From the NCBI GenBank assembly GCA_030272585.1, contig BSYQ01000007.1, positions 5,336,001-5,400,000 on the forward strand: a stretch of DNA of 64,000 nt, written 5' to 3'. Of the stretch, positions 1 to 11,600 are shown piece after piece (the stretch's first letter is position 1; every line of letters begins with the position of its first letter). The translations under genes and the position numbers were made by a program. The DNA is from Bryopsis sp. KO-2023. Lineage: Eukaryota > Chlorophyta > Ulvophyceae > Bryopsidales > Bryopsidaceae. Below the pieces are notes generated by a model. The model had not been told where the DNA came from. It did not search any database and saw nothing but the letters and a program-made list of their open reading frames with translations.

Positions 1-126
1 CACAACCTGGTTCACGACGCGATCCAAGACGGTTTGAAGGGCTGTGGCGTCCACAGCCTGCACCACAGCGAGTTTCCGCACATCTTCGGAGAGTCCGTGG
101 GTTTGTTCTTGTTGGGGTGGCTCCAT
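1..126 (-). CDS. Partial gene, N-terminus only, unrecognised
   Basis: An open frame starts at an ATG at 126-124 on the minus strand and runs off the window edge, giving about 42 residues beginning MEPPQQEQTHGLSEDVRKLA. It looks like the N-terminus of a soluble protein with an amphipathic helix (VVQAVDATALQTVLDRVVNQ). It lies downstream of the DDT-domain gene on the same strand. No family is recognised from so short a piece; a helical-bundle N-terminus of the COMM type crossed my mind but is not supported. It could also be chance, since one 42-codon frame is weak evidence. Confidence 0.35.
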   Translation of the reverse strand, partial: MEPPQQEQTHGLSEDVRKLAVVQAVDATALQTVLDRVVNQVV

Positions 127-645
127 TCTAACTAGCGTGGCTTGCTACGAGAGCATCGTACCCTCTATGGTCCTTGGTGCCCATATCATCCACCCAGACC
201 ACGAGGGATCAGTCAACCAACACAGGTTGACCACCAACTAGCTCCAGGAGGTAGACAATGATGCACCCAAAAAATGGGTGACATGTTGGTTGTCCTTCAA
301 AGGATGGTCAATACATGTCATCATAGGCATGACATTGACTGGGCAAGGAGAAGACTCCAACAGACACAAAGGGATTGGATTGAATGTTGCAGCGGAGATC
401 TCAGTTTCTTTCAACAGCCTGTGATGGCCTTGTCCAAATCTTAAAAATACCTCCCGTTCAGCACATCCCCCTATTTTCCCATAGCCCTAAGATGTCTTGC
501 TGTTGTCCAAGCTTTTCTCTTACAAGCCTGTTCCCAATCTAAAGAATCCGACCGTGGATTCCTGTTTCTAATGCATAAAAATACATGTCACCATACATCA
601 ACAAAAACCGAAGCCCATTTTGTATTTCTCACCGCACCGACCTCA
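127..645. other. Intergenic spacer
   Basis: This is the spacer between the 3' end of the DDT-domain gene and the start of the next minus-strand gene. Stops are frequent in all frames. I see no RNA gene or repeat in it. It should hold the 3' UTR of the DDT gene and the promoter of the gene at 1-126. Confidence 0.5.
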
Positions 646-1567
646 CTACACATTCACAATACGGTGCCCAGACTGCTGACTCCCACCACCACTCCCATTT
701 CCATTAGACTGTGGAGCAGTTCTACTGGCACCCGCTGTGCTCACCGGGACCAACATCCCCACCAAACTCTGAGAAGAACCTCCTGGTATTCGCAATAATT
801 GCGAGGGATGGGCTTGTCGCATAGGCATGGATCCATTTGAATGCACCCCAGGTATTGATTGAGAAGGAGATGGGCTTGGGGTGGCGTTGGCTGGCTCGCT
901 ACTCACGCTTCCTCCACTCAGAACGTAACCCGCCGGAGGGCCCACCCTCTGAGTCATGCTCGACAACTGTCTGACTGGGCTTTGTAGAGTCACCATGTTC
1001 ATTGTTCCCCCTACTTGCTGTGGAACCATCCTCCCAGAGACGCCCACACCCCCTTCCTGTTTAATCCCCAGCTGACTCGCAGGGGTCAAATAACCGAGCT
1101 GTAATCTCGAATCATTGGCCATCGTCTGCCTTTGATGGAGTTGCTGCAACATGGCTGCATCCTCTGGCCCCCTCACAATCGCCTCTGGTGGCGCCGTTGC
1201 AAGACCCCCAGAAACTCCACGAAGAGCTGCAACATTTTGCAGGTGCTGTACATGATGCTGCTGGGCCTGGTGATGTTGGACCTGCTGTTGCTGAGCCCTC
1301 TGCAATTCCTTCCGCAGCAGTTGAGACAGGACTTGGTTTCTCTGCGCGTTTTGCATTCCCATGATCGCTTGTTTCTGCCCGTCTGGCAATCGATTGAAGC
1401 ACTGTTGGAGCTGGTGCTGAAAAACCTGGCTCGCAACTGGGGAGTTGTTGATTGGATGGGATGGCGAGACCATTGGATGGTGATGGTGGTGGTGACCTCC
1501 TTGGCCAAGGAACCGTTGCTGGTGCTGCTGTTGCTGCTGGTGATGGTGGTGTGGATGGTGTTGGCGC

Positions 1568-1602
<35 letters not shown>

Positions 1603-3563
1603 TTGCTGCCTTTGCTGGTACATTTGCCTTTGCCTCATTAACAGCATCTGCTGCTGAAACATCAAACCTTGCTGGGGACTCTGTATGCAATGAGCAGAGA
1701 AAGCCACCACAAATCAGCAAATACACCCAACAAAATTTCTTGGGACTTGGCCCCCCCCCCCTTTTTAAAAGTTTGAGACTCAACTCCAACCCGATATCAA
1801 ATTTGATACATGTGTATATTTATTTATTTCAATTCTTGTATTATCCAATTCAAGAGGTCCAAAACCGTGGCGATGATTTTTTTTCTTTTTTCGAGAGAGT
1901 TGTTTGGAGGTGGTCTAGTGACAAGGCATACCTGCAACCGGACCTGAGGTGCGTGCCTCCTCGACGCAAGCGTTTGTTTATACGGTGCTGGACCTGCTAA
2001 ACTCATCAGCTTCCTGTGCTCCTTAGGATCAGCAAGCAACCTATCAAACTCCACTTTCAAATTATCCACCCTTCCGAATTCCTCCATCATCGCCTCCTCA
2101 AATTTGCGGCAGTCCTTGGGCGCCTTCGTGCGCTGCACCCTTTTCCTTTTGCTGCACAGAATATCTGGCCCCAACGGGTTCCATCCGAAAGTGTGATAGC
2201 GTGTCCTCTTGGCACCCACCAACCCATTCTCGAAAATGGGCTCCCCTCGCTCTTGTTTTTCTTTCCTTTCGTTCCTCAATCGCATCCTCTCTTCCCTGGA
2301 GGGCCCCATGCTGACCCTCCTCACCTCCAAATGGCTGAGCAAGTGAGAATCGTTATCATGTCTTGCCCTGGTGCCCACCTCAGCTTCCCTGGTGGCCCCC
2401 ATTTCGTCAGCCCCAGCCCCCTCCCCCCTCACATCCCCTTCGTTCCTCCTCTGCAACTCTTCCTCCTCCTCTTTCCTCTTAGTGAGCTCTTGAATCCTGG
2501 ATGACCGCTTCCTAGGGGCAGACTCCAAGGCAGCAGCTTTCTCCTCTGCTTTTTTCCTTGCCTTTTCTGTCCGAATCAACTCGGGAAGGATATCGTTGGA
2601 CAGGACCCTGTTCAACTGACGCTCGACGCTGCTCCGCGACGGGCTCAGCGTATCCACAAATTGGCTGATATCCTCGATTGTCGTGCAAAAGGTGCTCCAA
2701 ACCGGCTCCGCGACGTCCTCGACCGCCTTGGTTTTCCTGGATGCTTTTTTGCGTGGGAACTCCTCGCGATACAGCCGACAGTCTTCCCATCGCCCCGCGA
2801 ACATGTAGTACTTGCAGCCGCGAGAGTCCTCGCCAATAGGAGACGACCGCAGCGTATCGGCCGTCAAGTGGTTGGCATCGACCTGAACGACGATTTTGAC
2901 TTAGTAAACGGATCTCAGGGGAGAAGCCAGGCAACGAAATGGGGAGTCCCCTCGCCTACCGTGTTCTTGATTACTTCCTTTATCGTCCCGCTATCTTTCA
3001 AAAGCTTTTCCGTGAGGAAGTAGAGCACCTCCAACTGCACGACAGAAACCCAGGTCAGTTTCGTCAAAGTCCAAGTGTCGGTCAAACGTAGAGCGGGGAA
3101 TAGGGGCAACCAGCATTCCCTCCGCACTCACCCTTGTCGTCGGCGAAATATCGTGAAAACCTTTCCCTTGCAGCGGGTTCGGTAGGAACGTATGGTGGGT
3201 CCACGACCTTTTCATTTTGTCGTTCAGCATTGCTTGCCATTTTTCGGTCGCTGTTTCTGGTGAGAACTGCTGTCTCCGGTCCACGGTCATTAGCTTGTAC
3301 ACGAACTCGGAGAGGAACACGGTGTGCTCCTCGGGTCTGACCAGAGCGTTTTCCAATTTCTCGCTGGAAAATTGCCTGAGTTTTAACGGATCCTCGAACA
3401 CGCGACAGAAGTGGACGACTGCGGGAAACTTCCAACTGTCCCGCAGGGCCTTGAGGTGTTCGGCGTCCGCTGTCTCGTCCATAGCCTCCTGTTTGCTCTC
3501 GGAGCGACACTCGGACGCTTTCGCCGACTCAGAGCCGGACACAGTGTCACCCTCCCACGGCAT
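646..3563 (-). CDS. DDT/WHIM-domain chromatin protein (CECR2/DDR4-like) with poly-Q/His tail
   Basis: Four exons join cleanly in phase 0: 3563-3132, 3034-2960, 2882-1932 and 1680-646, with introns of 97, 77 and 251 bp bounded by GT-AG. The product is about 830 residues. The DDT domain is near residues 30-85 (SWKFPAVVHFCRVFEDPLKL). WHIM-like segments follow: LEVLYFLTEKLLKD in exon 2, then the signature around SSPIGEDSRGCKYYMF and RLYREE in exon 3. A basic/acidic coiled coil comes next (RKKAEEKAAALES). The last exon is very Gln- and His-rich, with pure Gln runs near its start, and ends in a Ser/Gly/Pro-rich tail with a TAG stop. DDT-WHIM proteins such as CECR2 and plant DDR4 are accessory subunits of ISWI chromatin remodellers, so a nuclear role is likely. 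No bromodomain is visible, unlike animal CECR2. The start at 3563 is preferred; an in-frame extension to 3749 is Lys-rich and probably 5' UTR. Confidence 0.85.
1531..1625 (-). repeat. CAG/CTG trinucleotide tract encoding poly-Gln and poly-His
   Basis: On the plus strand the tract reads mostly CTG/TTG and GTGATG units. On the coding strand these give runs of Gln broken by His and Arg at the start of the last exon of the DDT-domain gene. Interrupted CAG/CAA tracts of this kind are prone to length change. Confidence 0.9.
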
Positions 3564-4915
3564 TTTTCCACTCCTACAAGATTTCAGGTGGTTGGGCTCG
3601 TTTTGGGCACGCTGCTGGGGTGAGATGATTTTTCCTTTTTTTTTTTTGCGCCTGGATGAATTGCCTTTGATTGGAAGGCAAAGCGACGATGGGGGCCTCT
3701 GCCCCACAACCCCAATTCTTACAGATTGATTACTGCGGTGCGCGCGCACACGTAACGCAGCGAATTCTTTCTCATTTCCGATTTAACGCAATTCTATCTG
3801 TGCTCCCTTACGTGGCCCCGGATCTTTGCTTTTGTGGGATTCGCTTTTTGCCCACCAACACGTTCATAACGTCCGACTCAAATTTCCTTGCATCCATGCT
3901 GCACTCCCACCGAGGTGCCCCCTTTGTATTTGATGAGTCCAGCCCACCAGTTTGCATTCCAGCAAGAGTCCACTTTTCTATTTCCCTTTTTGTTAGACAA
4001 AAAAAAGGGCAGTGATTCAAGAAACCAACCCCACATTCAGCAACACTTCAACCAGAGCGAGGTAAAAGTCAATCTCAACAAGGGATTTTCTCCACGAATG
4101 GAAAAAGAAATATCCATTATTAAGACAAGGTGCGCAACAATTGGACAATCAAGGCAAAGCACCCAAAGCAAATCAACACCAACATTGAAACCCTAACATT
4201 ACACTCCTCCTTGCATGGATTCTGTTTTCACCTTGAAAATAACCTCATAGCACAGCCAGGTTCCCACCAAGTCAGACCCACCACATGTCTATTATCTAAA
4301 ACTCACAAATTGTCTCTTGGTTCCTTGAAAGGAAGCACAGAATAAAATTTTCTTGGAAAAACTTTTGCATTTTTTTGTCTTTCTGTTGCTTGTGTGCGTC
4401 CCGACTCGAAACACTGCTAACCCATAACCCTTTGCATCTTACAAAGCGTATGAAAAGAACTGAAAAAAAATTTGAATGAAAAACAAAAATCATGATACTG
4501 CATACTCTTACGGAAAGATTAAGGTCAAAAGGATGTTACTTGGAAAGATGGAAAGAAGGGGATATTGGATCGCCAAATAAACCAGAATCATGACCGAAAA
4601 AAAAGAAAAACCGAAAAAAAAATGCCCATGCTCAGTGAAAAATTCTACTGCACAAATCATTTCCATCCCTGATAACATCCGTTCCCCAGAAATTTACCCC
4701 CCCCCCAAAAAAAATAAACATCATATTTCAGACAGATTGCACAAGTGATTCGACTGCTCCCCCCCCCCCCTTTTCTTGACTATGATGCAAGGCTCACACA
4801 GTCCGTAGTTGTATATATACATCCATAGCTCAGGCGCCGATCCCCGAAAAAGACCCAGGACTGTGCAGTGCTTTTCGTCTCCTTTTCCCCATTTTCTCCT
4901 CCATATGAAATCTCT
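3564..4915. other. Intergenic spacer with C homopolymers
   Basis: This spacer separates the 5' end of the DDT gene from the 3' end of the four-TM gene. It is rich in A/T and C runs, including about 12 C at 4759-4770. No coding pattern or RNA gene is visible. Confidence 0.55.
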
Positions 4916-5626
4916 TCAGTGACCGATACGGAGTTCTGGGCGCCCTCCCATAAGACTTTGAGTGAAAGAGAAATCCTCTTGGGGAAATCTGAATCCCGCC
5001 CTCTGCCCCACCCATGCATTGCCACAGAACAACCCCACCAGAGCTAGCATAGCTTGACCCCCCATCAGAACTCCAACCCCCTCTTTGCCGATGACAAACC
5101 AATAGGCTGACGAGACCCCACAGCCGCACGCGGCCGAGAAAAGTCCTATCCTCCCCAAGGGTTCCACTTTGTGGCCCCAGATCGCCGAGCAAAACGAGAC
5201 TGCACTCGCCACCAATCCTCCCAGCGCAAACAGCCAAAAGGCTGTCACCGACACTTCGTCGTGATCCCTTATAAACGTCAAGATCGACACCACCAGCAGC
5301 GCCAACGCGCTGAAAACGGACAAGGTGGGGAGGGGTGTTACCAAACACCCACCTTTCTTAACAGTCGGGGCATCGCCAGTGGCGTGGTCGTCAATCAGGT
5401 ACGAATTCTGGGGTAAAATCGGTGGCATGGGCGCAGGTTGGTACGGAGAGTGCGGGGCGCCTTGAAAATACCAGGCATGCGCATGGTGGTGGGCTTGCTG
5501 GGGGTATTGGACGCTCATTGGTGAGAAGTACCCCGTCGGAGGCATATGGGACCACGGGGACGGGGACGTTGCCGCTGTGAAACTGCCTCCATTGCGACTC
5601 GTGAAACTCCCGTGTTCGCTTCCCAT
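4916..5626 (-). CDS. Four-TM membrane protein with Pro/His-rich N-terminus
   Basis: A single-exon frame runs from the ATG at 5626-5624 to a TGA, giving 236 residues. The frame is open upstream to 5776 but without an ATG. The first ~110 residues are polar and low-complexity, rich in Ser, Pro, Tyr and His (QYPQQAHHHAHAWYFQ). Four hydrophobic helices follow: TLSVFSALALLVVSILTFI, AFWLFALGGLVASAVSFCSA, IGLFSAACGCGVSSAYWFVI and LMGGQAMLALVGLFCGNAWV. A short polar C-terminus follows. The topology recalls MARVEL or tetraspan-type small membrane proteins, but I see no signature of either. The cytosolic Pro-rich tail may bind SH3/WW-type partners; that is inference only. Confidence 0.7.
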   Translation of the reverse strand: MGSEHGSFTSRNGGSFTAATSPSPWSHMPPTGYFSPMSVQYPQQAHHHAHAWYFQGAPHSPYQPAPMPPILPQNSYLIDDHATGDAPTVKKGGCLVTPLPTLSVFSALALLVVSILTFIRDHDEVSVTAFWLFALGGLVASAVSFCSAIWGHKVEPLGRIGLFSAACGCGVSSAYWFVIGKEGVGVLMGGQAMLALVGLFCGNAWVGQRAGFRFPQEDFSFTQSLMGGRPELRIGH

Positions 5627-8600
5627 ATTTTCGGTCACCTCGCGAAAAGGGTCACGACGCGAAGTCTTTTGCGAACCCGGGTAGATTCCGACGGCTTTTC
5701 CCCCAAAATTGAAGTATGTGGCGAGAAGACGATTTGACGCTTCTGCAGCAGAGTTGAAATTCCGCGTTTTCCACACCCTCTTGGTCCAATTTGCTTTTAT
5801 TTCCTCAGAGGGAGTTACTGTCCCTCATCCTTCGCCCTTTCTTCGCGCGAGTCATCCTGGCTGCGCAACGCGGTCGTTTTTTGCTGGAACTTTTTTCCCC
5901 TCACCCCAAAAAGAGAAAAAAAAGTTATGGTGCAGTGTGACATTCGGGTGTGGTTTGGTTGACCTCTCGAAAGCGATTCTTCCACCCGCCAAGTTTTTTT
6001 ACGTGAGTGGCGGCTGAGCAGTCAAGTGTTGATTTGTGGAAAACCCAAATGATTTGGCGCGTTTCTTTCTTATTCTACTCAAATGGGCCGCGCACGCGTG
6101 AAATTAAATTCGAAAAATTCTCCCTGCCAAGATATTTTTTTAAACCAGGGGGGACTTCCTGCTCGACTTTCTTTCCGTTCTGGAACGAGTTTCAAAAAAC
6201 GAAATTCAGTCGAATCTCAAGCATTGAACTGGCTGGCGATTAAAAAGGAAAAAAAAGACAGACATGACAAAACCAAACCTTTCCTTTTTTTTTGCACTCA
6301 GTTCCCAAAACTCAACCCCCCTCAAATCAAAACTTTCTCATAAAGCTTGAGCACGGCCCTTTCATCTTTCTCTCGTCATACATATATATATGTGTGTGTG
6401 TGTGTTCCTGTCCCAACAATAAAAACCCTTCCTTCTCCAAGACCTATCCCCACAAACAAACTGATAGTGCCAGAATATATCATGGCCAAAGCAACAACCA
6501 ATTTAACCATAAAGACAAAACACTTCCAAAGAAAAAAAGAAAAAAAAGAAAAAAACGACAATTTGATTCTTCGACCCCTTTCACCAATGCCCCATTTCGA
6601 GCTCATCAAAGGGGTGACTGACTGACACCCAACGAATACCCAAAACGGATAAATTTTCCCCACTTCTTTCCAAACTTTCGGCCTCGCTTACGATTTTTTT
6701 TTTCACTCTAATTCTTTTTTTTTTTGCTTTCTTTAATTTTTTTTCTTTCCTTCGTCTTGTGGATACCTGACAGCCCCACCAACCCTATCTCGCTTTTTCA
6801 TATGCACTGCTCCCAAAATAAATTGAGTTCGGGGAGGACCTAATATATCTTTGAACATCCTGTTCATAATTTGAGAAATTTGTTTCAAGTTTTCAATCAC
6901 AAGGCTTCCTCCTCTAACTTGGCATCGGAAGGCAGATTCTTAGTTCCATTGACTGCATTGAGTTGGGTTTCCGGCTCGAAAACAACATATCGTTTCGACC
7001 TCAGCCGCTTGCCGTAGGGAGACCTTCAATCAAAGGCAAACTCCATAATCAATCATACAGGGCTGTTTTGACACAAACACACACTACATATTCTGGACCA
7101 ACTCGGTCAAAAATATATGAACACACAATACGAGAGAAGCAAAGCTGATCCTCGGCCACATTGGCCATAGATAGGCTTAGGGTGCAACCCCCCCCCCCCC
7201 CCCCTCCCCAACGAAACGAATTGAACTCACAACTTTATTCTGAATACATATAGAGAGCATGAATATTTGACACATTCTTTCGTTTGGTTCCCTCTCAAAT
7301 CATAAACCTTACCCACCCCATTCCCCCTTCTTTCTTTTTTCTTTTCTTTTTCCTCTCTCCCCTCAGCAAAACCATACAAAAATAAGAATATCGTTTCGTT
7401 TTATTTTATTTTTGCTCTTTTTTTTTTTTTAAACAAAATAAAAAAAGGAAACAGCCAGGAATGGTTAATCCACCTCAACCAAACCCTTCAAAACCTGTTT
7501 TTTTTGTTTTTTTTTTCGACCCGAACTCCCAACGCTTTTTTTTTTCCTCCTTCATTCTTTTTGTTTTTTGCTGTTTTTCTATCATTTTACTCAGCTTCCT
7601 TTTCTTTTTCTTTTTTGTTCCTCTCTCGACAGCCTTGAAAAAAAAAGTTGCATCCGATTAATTTGTCCAAAAACACACATAGGACCTTATCCTATTGACA
7701 CTTGTAAATGTTACCCCACCCCACATCCCCCCCTTCAAAGGTTTTTTTCGTTTTTTTCGGCGTTGCTTGCCTAAATCAATACTTAAATCAATCTTTCCCT
7801 CCCCCCCTCGTTTTCTTCTGACTATCTAAATAAATACACAAACAGCAGGAAGAAAATAACAAGCCATACCCCCCAAAAAAAAGAGGGGAAAAAAAGCTCC
7901 CAAATTTCCCTTCCCCCAACCTTTCCCTTAAATTTACAGTCATCAAATTCCTGCCGCAGAACAATCGAGAATCATATTTTCTTCTTTTTTCGGTTATTTT
8001 TTTTTTCTCTTTTCCACCGTTGCTTTTCTTTTTTCCTCTCTCTCTCTTTTTTTTTCATTCCATTTAAAATCTTCTGTTCGTCTTTCCTTTTTTTTCTCTT
8101 TTTTAATTTCAATTCATCCAGTTCGATTATTCGTAACCACCGCTCGCTGGGGACCCACTGGGGACCTTTGTTTTTTGTTGCTGGCTAGCAAAGCCGTTCC
8201 TGGCCGCACCAACAAACCCCAGATCAGAACGATCCACCAAGATCGATCTTCATCATCCCAATTCTTCAATTTTCCTTTTTCATTCACCCAGGAAAAACCC
8301 CATGCTTGGTTGATCAACCCCACCGATTTCACCCCATTCGATTTCGACTTTTTCTTCCCGCCAAAAAAGACAAAAAATAGCTGGCGGTGATCCTTCGCAA
8401 ACGGGTGGGTGCCAATACGGCCTGTGTTTCTTTTTTTACCCCCTTCTTTTTTCGGTTAATACCAAATCGACCTCGCATCGCTTTATAAAACGATGGTGTT
8501 ATATCTACGCGAGCATACGAAATGCATGCATGATGATTCGAGGGAGTTTTTCACAGTGTGATTTTCTTGATTCCACTTTTGCAATATGAGTGCCACAAGT

Positions 8601-8639
8601 TTTAGGTGAATGAATGGATGGATGGATGATGACTAACTC
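5627..8639. other. 3-kb intergenic region, T-rich, with C homopolymers
   Basis: This long spacer lies between the promoter of the four-TM gene and the last visible exon of the PA-repeat gene. It is dominated by T, C and A runs, including a 17-C run at 7188-7204 and a short TA/TG microsatellite near 6381-6401. Short open frames exist but show no codon bias, motif or splice pattern. The part nearest 8640 should be 3' UTR, or a last exon, of the PA-repeat gene. Confidence 0.5.
7188..7204. repeat. 17-bp poly-C homopolymer
   Basis: An uninterrupted run of 17 C lies in intergenic DNA. Similar runs occur at 15571-15586, 23341-23362 and 25806-25820 (the last two as G on this strand). Confidence 0.9.
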
Positions 8640-11600
8640 TCACCTGTAAACCACAATGGCCAAAATGGCTATGCAGATTACTGCAAACGCCACCACAGAA
8701 GCGATGATTCCAATTTGAGCACCGGCCGACAATTTGTTCTTCTTGCCCTCCGATGGTGTCGAGTTCTGCAGTGCCGCTTGTTTCTTCCGCCGAGGCCTCA
8801 GCTCCTGAACCAATAACGCCACAGGAAATGGCATCGAAACGCTCAATTAATCATCGCAAGTAACTCTCGGGAAATGCCGAGTGGTTACCCAACGACGCCC
8901 AAAAAAAAACCCTCAGCAAGGAATTATGGTCAATATTTTTCACGGAAGAAAACACACTCACCAAGGATTCGTTCGAGAAAACGATGCCAATTTTTTGGCA
9001 GTCCCCAGAGGTGCACGCATCTGCCTCCCCCCTCCGAATCAGAGGCATTTCAAACTCCAGCGTCCAGCCATCCTTGATCCAAGTTTTAAACTTTTCGGCC
9101 GACAACGCCACGATGTTGAATGATGGGATCCCGGCCCTATCTTCGTCCCCGGCCTCCCCCAAAATTGGCAAGGTTCTGTTTTACAAAATACCAAAACAAA
9201 ACAGAAAACGCAAGCAAAATCAAGCACCCGAAATATCAGTATTTGTGTCGTACTACTGAAATAAATACTTCAGAAAATTCGAGGAAAAAATTATGAAAAA
9301 AGAGCAAAAAAAAAGGTAATTTCTGGTTATTTCATCCTGACACAGGACCCTATGCACTGCCCTCAACACCATTGATCAATTGAACATTCGCTCGACACTG
9401 CCAATTCGGAGACTGCACCTGAAATATCTTCCATCATTGGCGAACACGACTGCTCTTGCCCCTCGGGATTCCAATTCATTGACAATCATTCGCGGGTGCA
9501 AGCAGTGGGTGTAGGTTTCTCGGACCATCACTATTGTACCCGCAAACGATGCAGCAGGGTGCAAAGGTTTCAGCCTAGGCGAGCTCGAGAGGCAGGCATC
9601 GCAGTTCAAGCCAGCTGATATTTCCCACCAAGAAACAAAAAAACTAGCATCAGAAATATGTCAACTTGCTGTGTCCCTCCACACACCCAACCTCCTTTCA
9701 AAAATAACAAAACAGCGTGCATACTGCAACGCGATTACTTCTTTTCCCTGAAACGGCATTTGGTCACAATATCCTGTCCAGCATGCGGAAAGCATATCGT
9801 TTCAAAGCTTCCCCCCAGTTTGTACGCTGAATGCAGGGAGCTTTTTTCCACGGCCTGTCTTATACAAGCTCTGTGTTTCACACGTACCATCCGTATTATG
9901 ATCTTTGCATTTTGCAATGGCCTCGGCCACGGAGACTTGACCGCGAAAGCCGCGGTGCCCAATGGGGTTGAACGCTGCTTGTCCCATTTCGACGACACCC
10001 TCTTCAAAATTCTCTTCCCCTCGAGCTGTGTATTTCATGGAGGTGAGTGGCAAAGCCTGCTTCATTTCCAAAAGCTCCTCATCGACCAGAGCCAGAACTT
10101 CCAACACGACCCTGCCACCAGCAAAAAAAACTCCCTCTCACATTAAGGTTGCTGGAAATCTGATGAAGGATCTCCTCACTCAAAAACAACAGTCCAGAAC
10201 CAAACAGGGGGCTGAATCCAGTCTGTATGTCTGACTGTGAGGGTTTTGTTTCCTTTATCCAAAAATAAATATGACACTTTTGTATTGAGTTCCCATTACA
10301 TCCATTGGTGGTTAAAATGATACTCACGATCCCTTTGTCTTCGGAACTCCGTCGGCTCCAGCTGGCAATGCCAAGTTCACTATGAGGCCTTCCGAATCTC
10401 TAGACGGCACTGTTCTAGTTTTCAACTGGACGGAATGCTGAGCGGTGGCTATTATCTGTCGGCCACACTCAGCATCCACATTAAACATGGGCACGGGGGA
10501 AGACGCACCAGAGCTCTGTCGGAGCGTGTAGATGTCATTGTTCAAGTTGACCACCACAACGGCAGAGGCATCCGCATCCAGTGCCAGCTCCACAAATTGA
10601 CCCCAGTCATGCAAGAAGGGGAAGTCCCTCAAATACATGATGAGGATCTGAGCAGGGCAAAAGCACAAAGCCAAGCAGTTCAGCACCGAGCCGAAAATAT
10701 TCGCAGCGAAAACACAAAAAGCAAAAATCCTGCCAGTTTTTCCGAAATTGGATGTGGCCCAGTTCACACAACACAGAGTCTTGAAACATTCGTATCGCTG
10801 TTGCATAAAAAAACAACGGCAAAAAAAAAGTAAGAGAATTTTTTTGTTGATCGATGAACAGTGCCGAAAAAGCACCTTGCCCGAAGCCAGCTCTACAGTT
10901 TTGTCGCTCAGATTACAGCCGCTCCCATCCTCATAGGTACAAATACCGCTTGGACGGCCGATCAGTGCTGGCAAGTCGATTTCATCCCAGCTGTCTGGGT
11001 TGAACAAAGCTTGACCACTCGGGCAAGTCAAGGCAGTCGTTTTTCCATCCTCTTGTGGTACCTGTAAGGAGGAAACACACAAAAACCAGGGGTCTCCTGG
11101 GTCAGACAGGTGCTCAATCCCTGCCAATTCACATGACACAAGGGGGGGAAAGAGGTTGGAACGGCAGAAAGAGATGAGGGCGGATGGCAGCACCTCGAAG
11201 GTAATGACAGTGTTTTCTCGTGGTTCGCCTTCGGAAGCCAGATAGGGAGGGAACCCATCATCTTTGTCGTATTCGATCGACACAATGACCCCTTCCGTAC
11301 CGCTGGCTGGTGCGAGAGCTGATGCATGCGATCGAAGGACACTGAATCACAAAAAAAACGTATAGGCATGGATGTGACCAAAATTTGATGGTAAGGAAAT
11401 AAGAACTCAAATTAGGAAGTCACGCAACAGAAACACGCACCTGAAAGCTGGAATTTTAAACTCTCCTGGGATTTGCTCCGGTCCAGGGAACTGCGGCCTG
11501 CGAGTTTCAGGCCCCATTCCGAACAAGACACCGGCAGCACCCAACTCTTGAGCCAACATGGCTAACTGGTGGAATTCTGGGTAACAGCGCTGGCTGCAAA

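Noticed and set aside
646-1680. Q-rich exon as a separate gene, for example a Mediator-tail or Q-rich transcription factor
   Set aside because: It joins the DDT/WHIM frame through a clean GT-AG intron (1681-1931) with exact phase 0, and lacks its own convincing start.
8114-8390. Opposed open frames near 8.2 kb as small genes
   Set aside because: Composition is low-complexity and no motif or codon bias is seen. The region may at most include a tail exon of the PA gene.
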